Part shown: positions 33,252 to 42,718 of the stretch, in pieces
Numbering within the stretch: the stretch's first letter is position 1
Layout of the letters: every line of letters starts with the position of its first letter
NCBI GenBank assembly: GCA_019114755.1
Contig: DXEW01000033.1
Location: 1 to 42,718, forward strand
DNA from: Candidatus Borkfalkia faecavium
GTDB taxonomy: Bacteria > Bacillota > Clostridia > Christensenellales > Borkfalkiaceae
Direction of reading: 5' to 3'
Length of the DNA: 42,718 nt
Notes under the pieces: generated by a model
Database searches by the model: none
The model's input: only the letters and a program-made list of their open reading frames with translations
Told to the model about the DNA's origin: nothing
Translations under genes and position numbers: made by a program

Positions 33252-34385
33252 ATGAACATCGTCATTTTCGGCGGCTCGTTCGATCCCGTCCACGCCGAAC
33301 ACATCGCCCTCGCGCAGGCGGCAAAGCGGCAGCTGGCGGCGGATAAGATCGTCGTCGTGCCCGCCTTCGTGCCCCCGCACAAGCGCGAAAAGAACATGGC
33401 CCCCGCCGAAGACAGGCTGGCCATGGCAAAGCTCGCCTTTGCGGGCGTGGAAGGGGCGGAAGTCAGCGCCTACGAGATCTCCGCCGGCGGCACCAGCTAC
33501 ACCGTGCGCACGCTGCGCCATTTCCGCGAGCGCTTCCCGCAGGACGAGCTTTTCTTCCTGGTAGGGGCAGACATGCTGCGCGATTTTTATACCTGGAAGC
33601 AGCCGGAAGAGATCCTCTCGCTCGCGCAGCTGGTCGCCTGCGGCAGAGAGGGCGACCCTGCCGACTTCCGCGCCGAGGGCAAGCGCTTTTTTGCCCGCTT
33701 CGGCAGGCGGTTTCAAGTGCTCTCCTATACGGGGAAGCAGGTCTCTTCCACCGATATCCGCGTGCAGATAGCCTTCGGGCAGGAACCCGCCGAGCTTCCC
33801 GCCGCCGTCTTCGACTATATCGAGGGCAGGCAGCTGTACCGCGTGGGCAGGGTGCGCGAGGCGCTGCGCGGCTTAAAGCCCGCCCGCCGCGAACATTCCC
33901 TGCGCGTGGGGCTGATGGCGGCGGAGTCCGCAGCCCGCTGCGGCGTATCGGAAACGGACGCCATCCTCGCCGCCGGCATGCACGACTGCGCCAAGTATTT
34001 AGACCTTTCCTCGCCCGAACTGCAGGGCTTTACGCCCCCCGCGGGGGTGCCCGCGCCCGTCCTGCACCAGTACACGGGCGCCTATTATGCCGAACACGCC
34101 TTCGGCGTTTCCGACGCCGCCGTGCTCGACGCCATCCGCTACCACACGTCCGGGAAGCCGGAAATGAGCGCGTTGGGCAAGCTCATCTTCCTTGCCGACA
34201 TGCTGGAATCGGGCAGAGATTTTTCCGGCATCCATAAGCTGCGGCGGGCGTTTTATAAAGAGGACAGCTTAAACGAATGTATGTACCAAAGCCTGCGCGC
34301 GGAGCTTAGGCACCTCAAACAGGGGGGCGGCGCCATTTACCCGCTCACCGAGCAGGCGTATCGGTATTATAAAGATATAAGGTAA
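33252..34385 (+). CDS. nadD: fused NadD adenylyltransferase and YqeK phosphohydrolase
   Basis: A 377-residue two-domain protein. Residues 1-195 are nicotinate-nucleotide adenylyltransferase, with GGSFDPVHAEHIALAQ (nucleotidyl transferase motif) and SSTDIRVQIAFGQ near residue 165. It makes deamido-NAD in NAD synthesis. Residues about 200-377 are a YqeK-type HD-domain protein with HSLRVGLMAAESA, AGMHDCAKYLD and ADMLESGRDF; YqeK enzymes hydrolyse Ap4A symmetrically. In many Firmicutes nadD and yqeK are adjacent genes followed by rsfS, so this fusion keeps the order. ATG 33252 follows GGAGA. Confidence 0.93.
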   Translation: MNIVIFGGSFDPVHAEHIALAQAAKRQLAADKIVVVPAFVPPHKREKNMAPAEDRLAMAKLAFAGVEGAEVSAYEISAGGTSYTVRTLRHFRERFPQDELFFLVGADMLRDFYTWKQPEEILSLAQLVACGREGDPADFRAEGKRFFARFGRRFQVLSYTGKQVSSTDIRVQIAFGQEPAELPAAVFDYIEGRQLYRVGRVREALRGLKPARREHSLRVGLMAAESAARCGVSETDAILAAGMHDCAKYLDLSSPELQGFTPPAGVPAPVLHQYTGAYYAEHAFGVSDAAVLDAIRYHTSGKPEMSALGKLIFLADMLESGRDFSGIHKLRRAFYKEDSLNECMYQSLRAELRHLKQGGGAIYPLTEQAYRYYKDIR

Positions 34386-34423
34386 AAAAGGAGAAGATAG
34401 TGAATATGCAAGGAGAAAACAGC

Positions 34424-34768
34424 ATGCAGCCGGCAGAACTCGCCGAGGCCATCGCCCGGTACCTCTCTTCCAAAAAGGCGGAAGACATCCTCATCGTAGA
34501 CGTGCGCGAAAAGACGACGCTGTGCGACTTTTTCGTCATCGCCAGCGGGCGCAACACCACCCAGGTGCGCGCCCTGTGTGAAAACGCGGAAGAACAGTTC
34601 TCCCGCCAGGGCATCGAGCCCCGCCGCACCGAGGGCGTGCGAGACGGCCGCTGGGGCGTGCTCGATTACGGCGACGTCATCGTGCACGTGTTCAACGACG
34701 AATCGCGCCTCTTCTACCACCTCGAACGGCTGTGGGACGAGGGCGAAAACGTCCGCCGTATCGATTAA
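34424..34768 (+). CDS. rsfS: Ribosomal silencing factor RsfS
   Basis: Binds ribosomal protein L14 and blocks joining of the subunits when nutrients are scarce. It is 114 residues from ATG 34424. The N-terminus MQPAELAEAIARYLSSKKAE followed by DILIVDV and CDFFVIASGRNTTQV fits the family, as does WGVLDYGDVIVHVF. Two other in-frame starts (GTG 34400, ATG 34406) have their own AGGAG site. The 34424 start, with AAGGAG 8 bases upstream, gives the family-standard N-terminus. It is co-oriented with nadD-yqeK, 38 bases after it. Confidence 0.94.
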   Translation: MQPAELAEAIARYLSSKKAEDILIVDVREKTTLCDFFVIASGRNTTQVRALCENAEEQFSRQGIEPRRTEGVRDGRWGVLDYGDVIVHVFNDESRLFYHLERLWDEGENVRRID

Positions 34769-34876
34769 AGGCGCGGCGGGCATGAGCCGCCCGTTCCGCC
34801 GCATCGACTGACGAGCGGCGGGCGCGGAGCACGCCGTTTTTGTGCCGCCGTATCGATGGAAGGCGCGGCGGGCGCT
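34753..34876 (+). repeat. repeated rsfS 3' end
   Basis: The end of rsfS (CCGCCGTATCGATTAAAGGC, then GCGGCGGGC) is followed by two imperfect copies, at 34796 (CCGCCGCATCGACTGACGAG) and 34845 (CCGCCGTATCGATGGAAGGC). The spacing is 43 and 49 bases. Confidence 0.7.
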
Positions 34877-34950
34877 TCGCAGCGCGCATCGCCGCCTCGT
34901 GCATACGGGGCGGGCGTTTTGCCGATACTGACAGGGGTCGGCATCGGCGC

Positions 34951-34986
34951 GCCGTCTGCAAACGGGCGGCTTTCATTCTGTTTCTT
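34951..34986 (+). terminator. likely terminator after rsfS
   Basis: GCCGTCTG (34951-34958) pairs with CGGGCGGC (34963-34970) including two G-T pairs, followed by TTTCATTCTGTTTCTT. It abuts the end of the convergent small gene. Confidence 0.5.
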
Positions 34987-35254
34987 ATTTTCGGAACAAT
35001 ATCTCGCGCGGCTCGCTGTAGGCGGCGCTTTTGCGGGCGCGCTTTTTTTCCACAAAGTAATAGACCGTCTGCGGCTGTTCGGGCGCGGGCGGGGGAGCGG
35101 GCTGCTCTTCTTCCTCTTCTATGTATGCGCGTTCGCGCTCCTCGCGCCGGCGCAGGGCATAGCGTTTGGCAGCCGCCACGCCCCCGAAGCACAGCCCGAA
35201 CAAGATCAAAAGGTACGCGCCGCCTGCGGCGGCGGAAAGTAGGCACAGCTGCAT
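34985..35254 (-). CDS. small single-span membrane protein, unknown function
   Basis: An 89-residue protein. Residues 1-30 form one hydrophobic span (LLSAAAGGAYLLILFGLCFG), followed by a basic then acidic stretch (ERERAYIEEEEE), a Pro-rich linker and an ending VYYFVEKKRARKS with PREILFRK. The function is unknown. The ribosome site GGAGGTG lies 7 bases before the ATG, the best evidence that it is a real gene. It is convergent with rsfS and divergent from deoA, so it is transcribed alone from the 35255-35347 gap. Confidence 0.72.
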   Translation of the reverse strand: MQLCLLSAAAGGAYLLILFGLCFGGVAAAKRYALRRREERERAYIEEEEEQPAPPPAPEQPQTVYYFVEKKRARKSAAYSEPREILFRK

Positions 35255-35347
35255 CCAAAAGCACCTCCGCTGTTTTTGCGGGTATTGTATCACGGCGGAA
35301 GCCGCGCCGCGGGGCGATTTTTGCCGCGGCAGGGGAGGATTTGACGA

Positions 35348-36640
35348 ATGACCGTCTGCGACATCATCCAAAAAAAGAAGGAGCGCCGCGTTTTGAACGG
35401 CGAAGAGATCTCCTTTTTCGTCTCCGCCGTGGCGGACGGCTCTGCAACCGACGCGCAGATCGCCGCCTTCTGTATGGCGGTGCTTTTGAACGGCATGGAA
35501 GAAGAAGAGTGCGCGCTTCTCACCCTCGCCATGGCAAACAGCGGGCAAAAGACGCCCCGCCCGCAGGGCGGCGGCGTGTATGCCGATAAGCACTCCACGG
35601 GCGGCGTGTCCGATTCCACCACCCTCATCCTCGTGCCCGTGCTGGCGAGCCTGGGCGTGCGCTGCGCCAAGTACTCGGGGCGGGGCCTGGGGCATACGGG
35701 CGGCACGCTGGATAAGCTGGAAAGCATCCCGGGGCTCACCACCGCCCTCTCGCCCGCGCGGTTCGAGCGCCAGGCGGAAGAGGTGGGCGCGGTCGTCGCC
35801 GGGCAGACGAATGAGACGGTGCCCGCCGACAAGCGCATGTACGCCGTGCGCGACACCACCGCCACCATAGACAGCATCCCCCTCATCGCCTCGTCGGTGA
35901 TGAGCAAAAAGCTCGCTTCCTTTGCCGACGTCATCCTGTTGGACGTAAAGTACGGCCGCGGCGCCTTCATGCCCACGCCCGAAAAGGCGGAGGAGCTGGC
36001 GCGGCTGATGGTCTCCATCGGCACCGCCGCGGGCAGGCGCACCGCCGCCGCCGTCACCTGTATGGACGCGCCCCTCGGCAGCGCCGTCGGCTGCAATGCC
36101 GAAGTGCGCGAGGCGGTCGCCGTGCTGCGGGGCGAGGCCGAAAACGACCTTGCCGCCCTCTCCCTCTTCCACGCGGCGCTTTTATACCGCATGGCGACGG
36201 GCGCTTCCAAAGAAGAGGCGGAAACGGCCGTGCGCGGGGCGATCCGCTCGGGCGCGGCCTTCAAAAAATTTGCCCAAATGGCGGAGGCGCAGGGGGGCGA
36301 CGTCCGCGCATTGGAAGACCCGTCTCTCCTTCCCCTGGCGAAGCATTGCGCGGCGCTCACCGTTTCCGCCGCGGGCGTGCTGGATATAGACGCGCTGGCC
36401 TTGGGCAGGGCGTGCGCCCTGTTGGGCGGGGGCAGGCAGCGGCCGGGGCAGGCCATAGACCACACCGTCGGCTTTGTTTTGAAGAAGCGGGCGGGCGAGC
36501 GCGTCGCCGCGGGCGAGGCGGTGGCGGAAATGTATTATAACGGCGAAAACGGCGAGGCGTTCTCCCTCGCATGGGGCGCGTTCCGCACGGCGGAAACTTT
36601 TACGCCGCGCCCGCTCATATACGCAGTGACAGGAGGTTGA
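35348..36640 (+). CDS. deoA: Pyrimidine-nucleoside phosphorylase
   Basis: Cleaves thymidine, deoxyuridine or uridine with phosphate to base and sugar-1-phosphate. It is 430 residues, the usual length. The family signature SGRGLGHTGGTLDKLE lies near residue 115, preceded by DKHSTGGVSDSTT (phosphate-binding loop), and followed by YAVRDTTATIDSIPLIASSV and DVKYGRGAFM. It could equally be named pdp or pyn; substrate range cannot be read from sequence. The ribosome site GGGAGGAT lies before ATG 35348. deoC begins 4 bases after the stop. Confidence 0.93.
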   Translation: MTVCDIIQKKKERRVLNGEEISFFVSAVADGSATDAQIAAFCMAVLLNGMEEEECALLTLAMANSGQKTPRPQGGGVYADKHSTGGVSDSTTLILVPVLASLGVRCAKYSGRGLGHTGGTLDKLESIPGLTTALSPARFERQAEEVGAVVAGQTNETVPADKRMYAVRDTTATIDSIPLIASSVMSKKLASFADVILLDVKYGRGAFMPTPEKAEELARLMVSIGTAAGRRTAAAVTCMDAPLGSAVGCNAEVREAVAVLRGEAENDLAALSLFHAALLYRMATGASKEEAETAVRGAIRSGAAFKKFAQMAEAQGGDVRALEDPSLLPLAKHCAALTVSAAGVLDIDALALGRACALLGGGRQRPGQAIDHTVGFVLKKRAGERVAAGEAVAEMYYNGENGEAFSLAWGAFRTAETFTPRPLIYAVTGG

Positions 36641-36644
36641 TACC

Positions 36645-37499
36645 ATGACTGACGATATCGAAAAAAAGCAGCAGGCCGCGGGCGAAACAGTGTCGGCCCC
36701 CGCGGCAGGGCAGGCGGCTTTGCAGGAAGAGCACGCCGCGGAGGAGCGGCCGCTCGCCGCGGAAGAGAGGCGCGAATTTGAAGAATTCAAGCGGCAGAAA
36801 AAGATCGAAGAGATCCGCCGGCTCCTTCGCACCATCGACCACACCATGCTCAAACAGACGGCGACTTCCGCCGACATCCGCAAGCTGTGCAATGAGGCAA
36901 AGGAGTACGGCTTTTATTCGGTGTGCGTGCAGCCCGTGTATGTGGCAGCCTGCCGCGAATTTTTGCGCGGCTGCCCGCAGGTGAAGATCGCCTGCGTGGT
37001 CGGCTTCCCCATGGGCGAAAACCTCACCAAGACCAAAGTGTACGAAACAAAGCAGGCGGTGCGCGACGGCGCCGACGAGATCGACATGGTCATCTGCATC
37101 TCCGCCGTCAAAAACGGGCAGTTCGGCTACGTCCGCCGCGAGATCAAAAAGATCGTGCGCGCGGCGCACGGCAGGCCGGTCAAGGTCATCATCGAAACTT
37201 CGCTCCTCACGCGTGACGAGATGGTGCGCGCCGCTTCCTGCGCGCGCGACGCGGGCGCGGCGTTCGTCAAGACCAGCACCGGTTACTTCGGCGAAGGGGC
37301 GCGGGCGGAAGACGTGCGCCTTTTGAAAGAGACGGTGGCGGGTAAGTGCCAGGTGAAGGCTTCGGGCGGCATCCGCACGGCAGAGCGGCTGAAAGAGATG
37401 GTCGCCGCCGGCGCCGACCGCATCGGCACCAGCGCCGGGAAAGACATCGCCAAGCAGCTGCGCGAAGCGGATGAGCAAAGCGGCTCTGTGCATTCCTGA
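36645..37499 (+). CDS. deoC: Deoxyribose-phosphate aldolase with N-terminal extension
   Basis: Splits 2-deoxyribose-5-phosphate into acetaldehyde and glyceraldehyde-3-phosphate. It is 284 residues. The aldolase barrel starts near residue 60 (IDHTMLKQTATSADIRKLC). The catalytic aspartate is in GADEIDMVI, the Schiff-base lysine is in AFVKTSTGYFGEGA, and the second active-site lysine is in QVKASGGIRTAERL. The first 60 residues, rich in Ala, Glu and Gln, are extra compared with typical 215-225-residue enzymes and look like a coiled or disordered segment. AGGAGG precedes ATG 36645. It forms a deoxynucleoside salvage pair with deoA. Confidence 0.94.
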   Translation: MTDDIEKKQQAAGETVSAPAAGQAALQEEHAAEERPLAAEERREFEEFKRQKKIEEIRRLLRTIDHTMLKQTATSADIRKLCNEAKEYGFYSVCVQPVYVAACREFLRGCPQVKIACVVGFPMGENLTKTKVYETKQAVRDGADEIDMVICISAVKNGQFGYVRREIKKIVRAAHGRPVKVIIETSLLTRDEMVRAASCARDAGAAFVKTSTGYFGEGARAEDVRLLKETVAGKCQVKASGGIRTAERLKEMVAAGADRIGTSAGKDIAKQLREADEQSGSVHS

Positions 37500-37565
37500 C
37501 GGACAAAAACGGGGCAGGCAGGGCGTGTTCCTTAAAAAATTTTATAAAAACTTTGCGCCGTCCGC

Positions 37566-37594
37566 TTGACAGGGCGGCGCGTTTTCTGTATAAT
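37566..37594 (+). promoter_or_regulatory. consensus promoter with no gene following
   Basis: Perfect TTGACA (37566-37571) and TATAAT (37589-37594) with 17-base spacing. The next gene on this strand is hrcA, 430 bases away with its own promoter. A near-palindrome TAAACC-TT-GGTTAA (37605-37618) lies at about +5 and could be an operator. Confidence 0.75.
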
Positions 37595-37600
37595 GGACGT

Positions 37601-37664
37601 ATAGTAAACCTTGGTTAATTAAATACAGGCGGCGGAACAAAGCCGCCGCGGGTTTACTTTTAGG
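37601..37664 (+). ncRNA. candidate short hairpin RNA, about 60 nt
   Basis: Directly after the promoter, AGTAAACC (37603-37610) can pair with GGTTTACT (37651-37658). Inside is a GGCGGC/GCCGCC hairpin (37628-37633 with 37642-37647), and TTTA follows. The whole would be a small RNA ending at its own terminator. No reading frame of note fits inside. An operator-plus-attenuator is the alternative. Confidence 0.4.
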
Positions 37665-37706
37665 GCTTTGCACACTCCGTTATAATAACCTACCGAATCG
37701 TCAAAG

Positions 37707-37731
37707 GCGGCAGCTTCGCGCTGCCGCTTTT
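37707..37731 (+). terminator. second terminator-like hairpin
   Basis: GCGGCAGC (37707-37714) pairs with GCTGCCGC (37720-37727) around a 5-base loop, followed by TTTT. It could stop read-through from the short RNA unit. Confidence 0.6.
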
Positions 37732-37744
37732 GCGCTGCGAAAAA

Positions 37745-37781
37745 AGAGATCCTTCGGCGCTTTGCGCCTCAGGATGACAGG
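37745..37781. repeat. GATCCTTCG...CAGGATGACA dispersed repeat
   Basis: AGAGATCCTTCGGCGC followed by GCGCCTCAGGATGACAGG, a compact palindromic version of the units at 241, 7638 and 18971. Nothing else is seen between it and the hrcA promoter. Confidence 0.75.
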
Positions 37782-37918
37782 GTAGGGGCGTATTGCGCAG
37801 GTGCGTGGGCGCGTCGCGTATGCGGCGCGCGGCAAGAGGGGAGGCTTGGTGGAACTATCGCCGTTTGGGCAGCAGCGGGGGCGGGGCGAAAAATTTTTCA
37901 AATTCATTGTCAAAACTC

Positions 37919-37947
37919 TTGACATTGCCGCGCAATGAATATATAAT
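37919..37947 (+). promoter_or_regulatory. promoter of the hrcA-grpE-dnaK operon
   Basis: Perfect TTGACA (37919-37924) and TATAAT (37942-37947), 17-base spacer. The CIRCE operator begins five bases after the -10 box, over the expected transcription start. Confidence 0.85.
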
Positions 37948-37951
37948 AGGT

Positions 37952-37978
37952 TTAGCACTTAGGAGATGAGAGTGCTAA
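37952..37978 (+). promoter_or_regulatory. CIRCE operator for HrcA
   Basis: TTAGCACTT, nine spacer bases, then GAGTGCTAA. It differs from the consensus inverted repeat (TTAGCACTC-N9-GAGTGCTAA) at one base of the left arm. It predicts repression by HrcA, helped by GroEL, with release on heat stress. Confidence 0.93.
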
Positions 37979-38023
37979 CATTGATAAAAACAAAGTGCCA
38001 ACGCGAAAGAGGTGTTTGCGGCG

Positions 38024-39073
38024 ATGAAGATGTCTGACCGTAAAAGGAAAATTTTACAGATCGTTGTAGACGAATACATCAACACTGCCGTGCCCGTCTC
38101 CAGCAAGAGCATCACCGAAAAGCACCTGACGGGCGTCAGTTCCGCCACCGTGCGCAACGAGCTCGCCTCGCTGGAAGAGCTGGGGTATCTGACGCAGTTC
38201 CATACCTCGGGCGGCAGGGTCCCCTCGCCGCAGGCGTACCGCTTTTACATCGAAGAGCTGATGCAAAAGAGCGACCTTAGCGCGAGCGACCTCGACTACA
38301 TCCGCCAGACCTTCAGCCGCCGCTCCAACGACGTGGAGCACCTCATCAAAGACGTCGCCAAGGTCATCAGCGAACTTACAGACTACACCTCGGTGGGCAT
38401 CGGCCCGCACGACGGGGAAGAGACCATCCGCAGCCTGGCGCTTTTGTATTGCGGCGAAAGGCGGGCGCTTCTGGTCATCGTCACCGGCGAGCGCATCCTG
38501 CGCGACAGCTTTATCGACATCCCCGAAGACATGCAGAAAGAGGACCTCGAAAAGGCTTCCGCCGTCATCTCCAAACTGTTCGAGGGCAAGTCGCTTTCGC
38601 AGGCGAAAGAGGTGGAAACGGGCGTTTTGGAAGAATTCGGCCAGTACCGCCAGGTGGTAGACGAGGTCATCGACGCGCTCAAAGCCTACACCGCCCCCCG
38701 CGAGGAGGACGTGGTGCTCTCCGGCGCGGACAAAATTTTCAATCATCCCGAATATGAAGACGTCGAAAACGTCAAAAACTTCCTCTCCGTCATCTCCGAT
38801 AAAGACAAGATCGCAGAGCTGATCGAGGGGGACGAAGACGAGATACAGATCAGCGTCCGCATCGGCTCGGGTGAAGACGCCGAGGTGCCGGGCGACTGTT
38901 CGGTCGTCACGGCGACGTACGCCGCGGGCGGCAAGAACCTGGGCACATACGGCGTCATCGGTCCCATCCGCATGGACTACACCAAGGTCATTTCGGTGCT
39001 GGAAAGCGTGGGCAAGGCGCTGGAAGAGATCGCCCGCAATAAAAAGAAGGAGCATAGCGACAAAGATGAGTGA
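38024..39073 (+). CDS. hrcA: Heat-inducible transcription repressor HrcA
   Basis: Represses class I heat-shock genes by binding CIRCE. It is 349 residues from ATG 38024 (AGAGGTG 9 bases upstream); GTG 38012 and ATG 38030 are alternatives. The winged-helix N-terminus is SDRKRKILQIVVDEYINTA with SSATVRNELASLEELGYL and HTSGGRVPSPQAYRFYIEEL. The C-terminal segment GPIRMDYTKVISVLESVG is a family mark. The stop overlaps grpE by 8 bases. Confidence 0.96.
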   Translation: MKMSDRKRKILQIVVDEYINTAVPVSSKSITEKHLTGVSSATVRNELASLEELGYLTQFHTSGGRVPSPQAYRFYIEELMQKSDLSASDLDYIRQTFSRRSNDVEHLIKDVAKVISELTDYTSVGIGPHDGEETIRSLALLYCGERRALLVIVTGERILRDSFIDIPEDMQKEDLEKASAVISKLFEGKSLSQAKEVETGVLEEFGQYRQVVDEVIDALKAYTAPREEDVVLSGADKIFNHPEYEDVENVKNFLSVISDKDKIAELIEGDEDEIQISVRIGSGEDAEVPGDCSVVTATYAAGGKNLGTYGVIGPIRMDYTKVISVLESVGKALEEIARNKKKEHSDKDE

Positions 39074-39626
39074 ACAGACAGAAAAGCAGCAGGGCGCCGA
39101 AGAGCTGAAGGCCGAAGCGGTGAACGAAGAACCCGCCGAGGTCCCCGAAGAGGCCCCCGCCGCCGAGAGCGCGGAAGAGGCGTGCCGCCGCGAATTGGAA
39201 CAGGCGCAGGCCGCCGCCGCCGACTATAAAGACAAGTGGATGCGCAGCGTCGCCGAGTTCGACAACTTCCGCAAGCGCAACGAACAGACCCGCCGCAACG
39301 CCTATTTGGACGGCAAGGCAGAGGTCGTCGTCAAGGTGCTGCCGGTAGGGGATAATTTAGAGCTCGCCCTGCGCTCCTGCGCAGACGAGCAGACCAAAAA
39401 GGGCATCGAGATGGTGCTGCGCGCTTTCAACAAGCTGTTGGAAGAGGAAGGCATCACCGCCATCGACCCCAAAGACGAAGAGTTCGACCCCGCCTTCTGC
39501 GAGGCGATCATGAGCGAACCCGCGGCGGAGGGCGTGGAGCCCGGCTACGTCAAAGAGGTGTTCCGCAAGGGATACAAGCGGGGCGACAAGGTCATCCGCT
39601 TTGCACAGGTCAAAGTGACGACCTGA
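39066..39626 (+). CDS. grpE: GrpE nucleotide exchange factor
   Basis: Releases ADP from DnaK. It is 186 residues. An acidic N-terminal region (residues 1-45) leads into the long coiled coil and then DKWMRSVAEFDNFRKRNEQT near residue 57. The C-terminal beta domain includes EAIMSEPAAEGVEPGYVKEV and GYKRGDKVIRFAQVKV. The start ATG 39066 overlaps the hrcA stop and has AAGGAG upstream. Codon use matches the upstream genome, with many GAA and CGC codons. Confidence 0.95.
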   Translation: MSEQTEKQQGAEELKAEAVNEEPAEVPEEAPAAESAEEACRRELEQAQAAAADYKDKWMRSVAEFDNFRKRNEQTRRNAYLDGKAEVVVKVLPVGDNLELALRSCADEQTKKGIEMVLRAFNKLLEEEGITAIDPKDEEFDPAFCEAIMSEPAAEGVEPGYVKEVFRKGYKRGDKVIRFAQVKVTT

Positions 39627-39650
39627 TAAAAAATCGCAGAACAATACGCA

Positions 39651-39677
39651 TTTTACGGGCGAGCGATCGCCGTAAAA
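39651..39677 (+). promoter_or_regulatory. hairpin between grpE and dnaK
   Basis: TTTTACGG-(G)-CGA pairs with TCGCCGTAAAA around a GCGA loop. No T-run follows, so it is less likely to be a terminator than an mRNA processing or stability element in front of dnaK. Confidence 0.5.
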
Positions 39678-39716
39678 ATAAATCAGACAGTATCTTACAA
39701 GAAGGAGTGATATATC

Positions 39717-41567
<1,851 letters not shown>

Positions 41568-41628
41568 CAAGACATCATGCGGCCGCGCTGGCGGGGGACA
41601 CCCCGCCTGCGCGGCACGCTCGCGCGAG

Positions 41629-41751
41629 TTAGGAATTAGGAGTTAGGAATTAGGAGTTATGAAATCCGCCGCAGGCGGATGGAACCATAAGATCCGTCCA
41701 GCCTTGCCGGACACCACAATTCCTCATTCCTAATTTCTAATTCCTAATTGA
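41629..41751. repeat. heptad inverted repeat between dnaK and dnaJ
   Basis: The left arm (about 41629-41660) is TAGGAAT/TAGGAGT seven-base words and the right arm (about 41718-41750) is their complement, TTCCTAA-type. The centre holds a CCGCC/GGCGG hairpin and a CCGTCCAGC...GGAC stretch. It is built like the element at 27057 but uses different words. Similar TAGGAATTAGGAGT elements are familiar from Oscillospiraceae-type genomes (recollection, not a search). Confidence 0.7.
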
Positions 41752-41766
41752 AAAGTTGGTGATTCT

Positions 41767-42718
41767 ATGGCAGAACAGAAACGAGATTACTACGAGGTCC
41801 TGGGGGTGAGCCGCGGGGCTTCGGAGGACGAGATCAAAAAGGCATATAAGAAAATGGCCCGGAAGTACCACCCGGACCTGAACCCCGGAGACAAGTCGGC
41901 GGAGGAGAAGTTCAAGGAGGTCAACGAGGCCTATGAGGTCCTCTCCGACGCGGACAAGAAGGCCCGGTACGACCAGTACGGCCACGCGGGCGTGGATCCC
42001 AACTTCGGCGCCGGCGGCTTCGGCGGCGGGTTCGACGGGGGCTTCGACTTCGGCGACCTGGGGGACATCTTCGGCAGCTTCTTCGGCGGCGGGTTCGGCG
42101 GGGGACGGCGCACCAATCCCAACGCCCCCCAGCGGGGCGAGAGCATCCGCATGTCCATCGCCATCAGCTTTGAGGAGGCGGCCTTCGGCTGTGAGAAGGA
42201 AGTCACCGTGGAGCGGTACGAGACCTGCGACACCTGCCACGGCAGCGGCTGCGCCCCCGGCACCTCGCCGGAGGTGTGCCCGGACTGCCACGGCACCGGC
42301 ACGGTCCAGGTCCGGCGGCAGACGCCCATGGGCGTGTTCGCCACCTCCGCCCCCTGCGCCAAGTGCGGCGGCAAGGGCCGCATCATCCACCAGCCCTGCA
42401 AGGACTGCCGGGGCAGCGGCATGGTGCGGAAGAAAAAGACCATCCAGGCCAGCATCCCGGCGGGCATCGACAACGGCCAGACCATCTCCATCCGGGGCCA
42501 GGGCAACGCCGGCAAGAACGGCGGCCCGGCGGGCGACCTGCTGATCACCATCACCGTCCGGCCCCATGAGCTGTTCCGGCGGGAGGGCACCAGTGTCCTG
42601 TGCGAGGCGCCCATCACCTTCACCCAGGCGGTGCTGGGGGCGGAGCTGGAGATCCCCACCATCGACGGCAAGGTGAAGTACACCCTGCCGGAGGGCACCC
42701 AGTCCGGCACCACCTTCC
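41767..42718 (+). CDS. dnaJ: Hsp40 co-chaperone DnaJ, 3' end outside window
   Basis: Stimulates DnaK ATPase and delivers substrates. The first 317 codons are present. The J domain ([20 protein letters not shown], with HPD in YHPDLNPGD) leads to a Gly/Phe-rich stretch (residues about 78-115). Four zinc-binding repeats follow: [24 protein letters not shown] and CKDCRGSG. The C-terminal substrate-binding domain is cut off by the window end. Codon use belongs to the second style seen after the dnaK junction. The ribosome site is weak. Confidence 0.95.
   Translation, partial: MAEQKRDYYEVLGVSRGASEDEIKKAYKKMARKYHPDLNPGDKSAEEKFKEVNEAYEVLSDADKKARYDQYGHAGVDPNFGAGGFGGGFDGGFDFGDLGDIFGSFFGGGFGGGRRTNPNAPQRGESIRMSIAISFEEAAFGCEKEVTVERYETCDTCHGSGCAPGTSPEVCPDCHGTGTVQVRRQTPMGVFATSAPCAKCGGKGRIIHQPCKDCRGSGMVRKKKTIQASIPAGIDNGQTISIRGQGNAGKNGGPAGDLLITITVRPHELFRREGTSVLCEAPITFTQAVLGAELEIPTIDGKVKYTLPEGTQSGTTF

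Overview
The window reads as a high-GC, endospore-forming Clostridia chromosome (Bacillota), probably from an uncultured gut lineage. It carries a three-gene gerA-type germination operon and spoIIE. It also has Clostridia-style housekeeping blocks: dnaA, recF, plsX-rnc-smc, ftsY, ylxM-ffh, and hrcA-grpE-dnaK-dnaJ with a CIRCE operator. Family-level placement is inference; no rRNA or tRNA gene was seen.

Layout. 1-1108: GC-rich intergenic repeats, then a Phd/YefM-PIN toxin-antitoxin pair. 1096-6122: gerAA-gerAB-gerAC, all three with in-frame tandem repeats or low-complexity expansions. 6123-8100: a 2-kb stretch with no convincing protein gene. It holds a strong promoter, a candidate 540-nt structured RNA ending at a terminator, two copies of a hairpin repeat element and several smaller repeats. 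8101-14234 (minus strand): spoIIE, mnmG, dnaA. 14458-18648 (plus): recF, a VanW-domain protein, asnS. 19167-24441: plsX-rnc-smc. 24779-31851: ftsY, a membrane protein, ylxM-ffh, prmA-rsmE-mtaB, hinT. 32157-37499: a minus-strand membrane protein, a nadD-yqeK fusion, rsfS, a small minus-strand membrane protein, deoA-deoC. 37500-38000: a promoter with a short hairpin transcript. 38024-42718: the CIRCE-controlled chaperone operon, cut by the window end inside dnaJ.

Functional themes. The chaperone genes form one heat-shock operon repressed by HrcA. plsX, rnc, smc, ftsY, ylxM and ffh cover phospholipid synthesis, RNA processing, chromosome condensation and protein targeting. prmA, rsmE, mtaB and rsfS modify or control the translation apparatus. 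deoA and deoC salvage deoxynucleosides.

Three things stand out. First, a family of intergenic elements (7140-7378, 7408-7640, 18654-18880, and a diverged copy near 24540-24685) keeps a fixed skeleton while its stems change sequence with compensating changes, which suggests conserved RNA or ssDNA structure. Second, 6277-6817 has the promoter, hairpins and terminator of a long non-coding RNA. Third, codon usage changes abruptly inside dnaK near 40.05-40.16 kb. The sequence beyond looks like a different, Oscillospiraceae-like genome, so the right end may be an assembly chimera or a recombination junction and should not be used to infer the host's biology without checking.
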